A stretch of 46,145 nucleotides of DNA from Paraferrimonas sp. SM1919 (GTDB taxonomy: Bacteria; Pseudomonadota; Gammaproteobacteria; Enterobacterales; Shewanellaceae). The DNA lies in the NCBI RefSeq assembly GCF_010993985.1, contig NZ_WINH01000029.1, forward strand, positions 1 to 46,145, given 5' to 3'. Shown here piece by piece: positions 42,611 to 46,145 of this stretch; position 1 is the first letter of the stretch; the number at the start of each line of letters is the position of its first letter. A model generated the notes under the pieces. That model was given only the letters and a program-made list of their open reading frames with translations, was not told the DNA's origin and did not search any database. The position numbers were made by a program, and so were the translations under genes.

Positions 42611-43999
42611 ATGATGAAGCAGTATCTACTTTCCTTAATGGCACTGGCCGCCCCGGTGGCCGCAATTGAAGCGCCCGCCCCGTTTCAAAATAACGACAAC
42701 ATCATTTTTATTGGCGACTCCATCACCCATGGCGGCAGTTACCACAAGCAAGTCTATTTGTACTACGCCACCCGCTACCCTGAGCTTAATTTAAGCTATG
42801 TAAATGCTGGAATTTCAGGGGATACCGCCCCTGGCACCTTAAAACGTTACAGTGAGGATATCCAAGTCCATAACGCCAATAAGGCCTTTATTATGCTGGG
42901 CATGAATGACGTTAACCGCCCACATTATGACAAACTGCCGCAAACGGCTGCAGAGCGTAGCAAGCGCCGAGCGCAGCAGGCCAAAAGCTTACATAATTAC
43001 CTAAGCGCTATGGATACCCTTATCAGCAAGCTAAAAGCCGATGGCGTAGAAGTGGGGCTGATCCTGCCAAGCATTTACGATGAAACCGCCACGCTTGCAA
43101 AGCCAATTAATGTGGGGGCAAATTTAGAACTTGGAGTATATTCATACTCTTTACTGCAACTGGCGCAGCAACATGATTTAAGCGTGGTAGATTTCTACAA
43201 TCCAATGTCAGCCCTTAATGCCAAGCTGCAGCAAAATGATCCAGAAGCGACCTTGGTATCAAACGACCGCGTCCATCCAGAGCAAGATGGTCACTTTGTC
43301 ATGGCCTATGAGTTTATTAAGCAAACCCTACCTCAAGGTAAGGTAGCCAATATCAATATTGATTTATCAGCACAAACAATAAACTCTGATGGCGACTGTG
43401 AGTTAAACAGCAAAGGTAGCTCTAGCGATAAAATCAGCTTTAGCTGTACCTTAACCGCATTACCTTTCCCCAGCCATAATGGCATAAAGCGTGCCCTTGA
43501 GTGGACAAGCTTTAACCAAGACTATAACCAACTGCCATTAACGGTTAAGGGTCTAACACAAGGCCAATACCAACTCAGTATTGATGGTAACAAGGTTGCC
43601 AGCTTTAGCTCCAGCGAACTTGAAAACAGCGTAAACCTAAGCGCGTTTGCCCACACCCCAATGTACCAACAAGCCCTTGAAGTGCGTCGCCTAAACGATA
43701 AACGCGCCCAGCTTGCTGGCACCCTGCGCTCCATCGCGCTGGTACAGCATACGATGGTAGATAACCCCGACTGTATCCCTGCTGACAACACCTTAAGCAT
43801 TGATAAGGCATTGCACCAATGTTTGCAAAAATCCATTGATAAGCCTTGGTACGGCTACCTATCGTCAGAGGTGAACAAGTACAATGAATTCAACCCTAAA
43901 AAGCAAAGCATTCGTGCACAAATCAATGATCTATTTGAGCAAATTAATAGGGTAAATAAACCCAAACAGCATAGCTATGCCCTAACAAGGAAGCCGTAA
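42611..43999 (+). CDS. exported SGNH/GDSL-type carbohydrate esterase
   Basis: A 462-residue exported hydrolase (signal peptide about 1-18, cleaved near AAIEAP). All four SGNH blocks are present: IIFIGDSITHGG (catalytic Ser37), NAGISGDT (Gly70), MLGMNDVN (Asn99) and SNDRVHPEQDGH (Asp219 and His222). The C-terminal 200 residues include GLTQGQYQLSIDGNKVASFSSSELENSVNL and TPMYQQALEVRRLNDKRAQLAGTLRS, a tail seen in SGNH proteins of polysaccharide-utilisation loci. The family removes acetyl or other acyl groups from sugars; here the natural substrate may be a substituted red-algal galactan. Its stop codon overlaps the start of the next sulfatase gene by one base (TAATG), so the two are produced together. 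Confidence 0.88.
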   Translation: MMKQYLLSLMALAAPVAAIEAPAPFQNNDNIIFIGDSITHGGSYHKQVYLYYATRYPELNLSYVNAGISGDTAPGTLKRYSEDIQVHNANKAFIMLGMNDVNRPHYDKLPQTAAERSKRRAQQAKSLHNYLSAMDTLISKLKADGVEVGLILPSIYDETATLAKPINVGANLELGVYSYSLLQLAQQHDLSVVDFYNPMSALNAKLQQNDPEATLVSNDRVHPEQDGHFVMAYEFIKQTLPQGKVANINIDLSAQTINSDGDCELNSKGSSSDKISFSCTLTALPFPSHNGIKRALEWTSFNQDYNQLPLTVKGLTQGQYQLSIDGNKVASFSSSELENSVNLSAFAHTPMYQQALEVRRLNDKRAQLAGTLRSIALVQHTMVDNPDCIPADNTLSIDKALHQCLQKSIDKPWYGYLSSEVNKYNEFNPKKQSIRAQINDLFEQINRVNKPKQHSYALTRKP

Positions 44000-45417
44000 T
44001 GAAAACGTTACTGTTGCTGTTTACACTGCTGCTCACAAGCTACCTGCATGCCAGCGATAAACCCAACATATTGTTTATCTATACCGACGATCAAGCCCCT
44101 TGGGCACTGGGTGAATCCGGCAATAAGCAAGCACTTACCCCAAATATGGACAAGCTTGCCAGAGAAGGGGTGTACTACCCCAACGCCTATACCACCACGC
44201 CGGTGTGTTCCCCCTCTCGGGCAGGATTGCTGACCTCAAAATACGGCTATGAAACCGGCATCGATGATTGGATCAACACCAAGTATAAATCCCTCACCGA
44301 GCAAGAGCCCGAACTGGGCTTGGATGCCAATTTACCCAACTGGGTGCGAGACTTACAAAACCACGGTTATCATACCGGGTTAGTGGGCAAGTGGCATTTG
44401 GGTTACCAAGCCGGCCACCACCCAAGCCATTACGGGTATGATGAATTTCATGGTTTTATTGCAGGGGGTACCAAGCCTATAAACCCGACGATAGAGACGG
44501 GTGGTAAGCTGGTTCAAACCAAAGGCTTTACCGCCGATGTCTTAACGGACTTTGCCATCGACTTTATTAATAGGCATCAAACGCAGCCTTTTATGTTATC
44601 GCTGCATTATCGCGCGCCCCACACCAACTGGCTGCCAGTTGCCAAAGACGACATGCTGCCGATTAAAGCTAAAGACATTGAATTGCCCCACCCTGACTAC
44701 CCTAACTTAAACAGCAAACGGGCCAAAAGGATGATGCGCGAGTATTTATCTAGCCTTCGCAGCGTCGATAGAAACTTAGGGGTGCTGCTATCCAAACTTG
44801 ATGAGCTTAAACTCAGTGATAATACCGTGGTAATTTTCACCTCAGATCATGGCTACAACCTTGGCCATAACGGCATTTGGCATAAGGGCAATGGCCACTG
44901 GCTGTTAAAAACGCCTACAGCAGCTACGCCAAACATCCCCAAAAACCAACGCCCCAATATGTATGACACCTCCATTAAGGTGCCGCTGTTTATCAAATGG
45001 CCGCAGGTTGGGGCGCAGGGCAAGCAAAGTCTTTCGACCTTCTCTAACCTGGATTGGTACCCAACTATTCTATCGATCGCAGGTATCAAACCTAAAAAAG
45101 AACTGCGCTTTAGAGGCGTCGATCAATCAAGTACTATCAGTGCACCAGAGCGCATTATCAGCGATGATTACTACGCCGCCTACACCACCAAACACCAATC
45201 CAAATCGGGCATGCGCATGTACTCCGATGGCCGCTACAAGCTGGTCAAAGACTTCATTAACACCGATCGTGATGAATTTTATGACTTAAGCCGTGATCCC
45301 GCTGAAACCACCAATATCATCAATACCAACAATGCCCTTGAGCTAAGTATCATTAAAAGCTTCAACGAGAAAATCACCGCCAAAATGGCAGCGACCAATG
45401 ATCCCTTGCTCAAGTAG
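43999..45417 (+). CDS. S1-type sulfatase, exported, canonical formylglycine signature
   Basis: A 472-residue sulfatase with signal peptide (MKTLLLLFTLLLTSYLHA). Landmarks: metal site NILFIYTDDQAPW (D30-D31), the canonical signature TTPVCSPSRAGLLTSKYG in which Cys70 is to be converted to formylglycine, GLVGKWHLGY, FMLSLHYRAPHTNW and VIFTSDHGYNLGHNGIWHKG with the second metal-site Asp and His. It needs a formylglycine-generating enzyme that is not in the window. It should hydrolyse sulfate esters of galactan or its oligosaccharides in the periplasm. Translationally coupled to the SGNH esterase gene and followed by a strong terminator. Unlike the sulfatase at 29303 it has no lipobox and no Big2 domain. 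Confidence 0.95.
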   Translation: MKTLLLLFTLLLTSYLHASDKPNILFIYTDDQAPWALGESGNKQALTPNMDKLAREGVYYPNAYTTTPVCSPSRAGLLTSKYGYETGIDDWINTKYKSLTEQEPELGLDANLPNWVRDLQNHGYHTGLVGKWHLGYQAGHHPSHYGYDEFHGFIAGGTKPINPTIETGGKLVQTKGFTADVLTDFAIDFINRHQTQPFMLSLHYRAPHTNWLPVAKDDMLPIKAKDIELPHPDYPNLNSKRAKRMMREYLSSLRSVDRNLGVLLSKLDELKLSDNTVVIFTSDHGYNLGHNGIWHKGNGHWLLKTPTAATPNIPKNQRPNMYDTSIKVPLFIKWPQVGAQGKQSLSTFSNLDWYPTILSIAGIKPKKELRFRGVDQSSTISAPERIISDDYYAAYTTKHQSKSGMRMYSDGRYKLVKDFINTDRDEFYDLSRDPAETTNIINTNNALELSIIKSFNEKITAKMAATNDPLLK

Positions 45418-45437
45418 CGTCATGAACGATTAGATGT

Positions 45438-45475
45438 AAAAAGGCCGTCACAGTGAATGCTGTGACGGCCTTTTT
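45438..45475. terminator. strong terminator after the sulfatase gene
   Basis: A 16-bp perfect stem AAAAAGGCCGTCACAG / CTGTGACGGCCTTTTT with a 6-base loop, usable from both sides. It marks the right end of the galactan locus. Confidence 0.92.
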
Positions 45476-45540
45476 ATTTAAGCATTTGAGATAGCACTGC
45501 TAACTCATTTTTGGACAAAAATGATTTACGATTTGAGAGG

Positions 45541-45601
45541 TAACGTTGAAGCTCAGCCGAGGCGGCGCGTTAGCGGCGGCGTCGGCTGGAGCGAATTGTT
45601 A
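45541..45601 (-). other. attC-like integron recombination site
   Basis: A 61-bp imperfect inverted repeat, GC-rich in an AT-rich setting. On the minus strand it starts TAACAATTCGCTCCAGCCGA and ends TCGGCTGAGCTTCAACGTTA. This is the layout of a 59-base element: outer AAC/GTT ends, paired inner boxes AGCCGA / TCGGCT (plus-strand 45555-45560 and 45582-45587) and a GCGGCG-rich centre. The TAA of the DUF1311 gene is the first three bases of the site, as in gene cassettes. The outer core GTTACCT departs from GTTRRRY, so the site may be old or terminal. Confidence 0.75.
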
Positions 45602-46039
45602 TAGGTAATTTGCACTGTAACTCAATAGTTGAATAACTCTCTGCTTTATGAAGCTTGTTTTGTATGCACCTCGACTTAATGCAAATGAACTACCAGATCT
45701 TGCTCTAGTCCAGTTTTCTTCTATAAAGGAAAATTCTTCGTTTCTATACTTTATCCACTGCCTTTGTGAGTTTCTAAGTGCTATTTTAGATTCGCCTTTA
45801 AGTTTACCTATTAAAAACGAATATGCAGTATTTAACTCTTTATCTAGAGCTTTTTCATATTCGTAATATGTCTCTATAGTATTAAGCGTAGACTTTGCGT
45901 TATTGATTTTAGAAATATAAGGAGTCATCCGTATTTCAAAATCTCCAATCCTGTCAGGTGCATCAGGATTATCAACAGCTACCGCACTAATCGAGATAAA
46001 AAAAGTAATTGCTATAAATGTGGTAATTGTTTTTCTCAT
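45599..46039 (-). CDS. exported DUF1311/LprI-like protein, probable integron cassette gene
   Basis: A 146-residue protein. The ATG at 46039 has AGGA six bases upstream; a longer frame to 46090 lacks a site and spoils the signal peptide. Signal peptide MRKTITTFIAITFFISISAVA. The mature part has the helical pattern LDKELNTAYSFLIGKLKGESKIALRNSQRQWIKYRNEEFSFIEE of DUF1311 (lysozyme inhibitor LprI-like) proteins: a short helix, then R-x-x-Q-R-x-W-x-x-Y/F-R. The usual cysteines of the family are absent. Codon use and composition are far more AT-rich than the genes to the left. It is alone, without a terminator, and ends directly in an attC-like site. Lysozyme inhibition is possible but unproven. 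Confidence 0.75.
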   Translation of the reverse strand: MRKTITTFIAITFFISISAVAVDNPDAPDRIGDFEIRMTPYISKINNAKSTLNTIETYYEYEKALDKELNTAYSFLIGKLKGESKIALRNSQRQWIKYRNEEFSFIEENWTRARSGSSFALSRGAYKTSFIKQRVIQLLSYSANYL

Positions 46040-46078
46040 ATTTTTCCTATAGACATTATGACTCCCCCAGACAGTGCT

Positions 46079-46145
46079 AACCTCCTGCACATGGGTTAGC
46101 CTAAACCAGAGCCAAAAATATTCTTCAAAATATAATCAGGAGGTT
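46079..46145 (-). other. possible second attC-like site, cut by the window edge
   Basis: AACCTCCTG (46079-46087) and CAGGAGGTT (46137-46145) are perfect 9-bp arms with AAC/GTT at the outer ends, enclosing 49 bases. On the minus strand it ends GTTAGCA just before the DUF1311 gene, where the attC of a preceding cassette would be. The arms pair without the usual bubble and the centre shows no clear inner boxes, so this is tentative. Confidence 0.35.

Noticed and set aside
29303..45417. Bacteroidetes origin of the galactan locus
   Set aside because: No SusCD pair, no Bacteroidetes-type promoter or lipoprotein export signal; ribosome sites and the gal genes look gammaproteobacterial. Older transfer of GH86 cannot be excluded.

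Overview
The window looks like chromosomal DNA of a marine, agar- or porphyran-degrading gammaproteobacterium of the Alteromonadales type (Shewanella/Agarivorans-like). The grounds are gene content: NhaD, a three-piece PntAA/PntAB/PntB transhydrogenase, a TIGR04219 outer-membrane protein, a DUF2333 protein, cysJIH, hldE next to lpxL, a vSGLT-like sugar symporter and two GH86 enzymes. The genus is an inference. No tRNA, rRNA, CRISPR array, prophage or insertion sequence was seen.

Positions 1-24,240 are mostly housekeeping. They hold a TolC/RND efflux operon with a tandem-dyad operator candidate (1-4,640), a LysE exporter, and cysJIH for assimilatory sulfate reduction (6,223-10,428, minus). They continue with the transhydrogenase operon (10,750-13,583), hldE and a co-transcribed putative metalloprotease, lpxL and nhaD. 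Next come an envelope operon (PCuAC copper chaperone, DUF2333, beta-barrel), an enoyl-CoA hydratase/isomerase, a small PspC operon with two very short ORFs, and dusA.

Positions 24,300-45,417 form a galactan utilisation locus. A Leloir operon (galT-galK-sglT-galM, minus) sits beside a sulfatase lipoprotein (29,303-31,111, minus). Divergent from these run two GH86 endo-galactanase lipoproteins (31,316 and 33,636), a giant 1,843-residue lipoprotein with no catalytic domain (37,002-42,533), and a translationally coupled SGNH esterase plus sulfatase (42,611-45,417). The proposed logic is as follows. Surface lipoproteins capture and cut sulfated red-algal galactan, sulfatases and an esterase strip substituents, and the galactose is taken up by the Na+ symporter and enters the Leloir pathway. 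No TonB receptor, SusCD pair, GH117/GH50/GH16 or 3,6-anhydro-L-galactose genes are in the window, so the rest must lie elsewhere.

The most unusual part is 31,240-42,533. Three surface lipoproteins share closely similar leader peptides and an ungapped 47-nt upstream element at nearly the same distance from the start codon, but have different bodies: GH86 alone; cadherin-like-GH86-Big2-CBM; cadherin-like-(Big2)10-(CBM)5. This looks like a co-regulated, domain-shuffled surface capture system with an enzyme-free, multivalent polysaccharide-binding protein.

The right edge (45,541-46,145) carries what looks like an integron gene cassette: a small AT-rich DUF1311/LprI-like gene whose stop codon runs into an attC-like site. 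The window therefore seems to end at the distal end of a cassette array.
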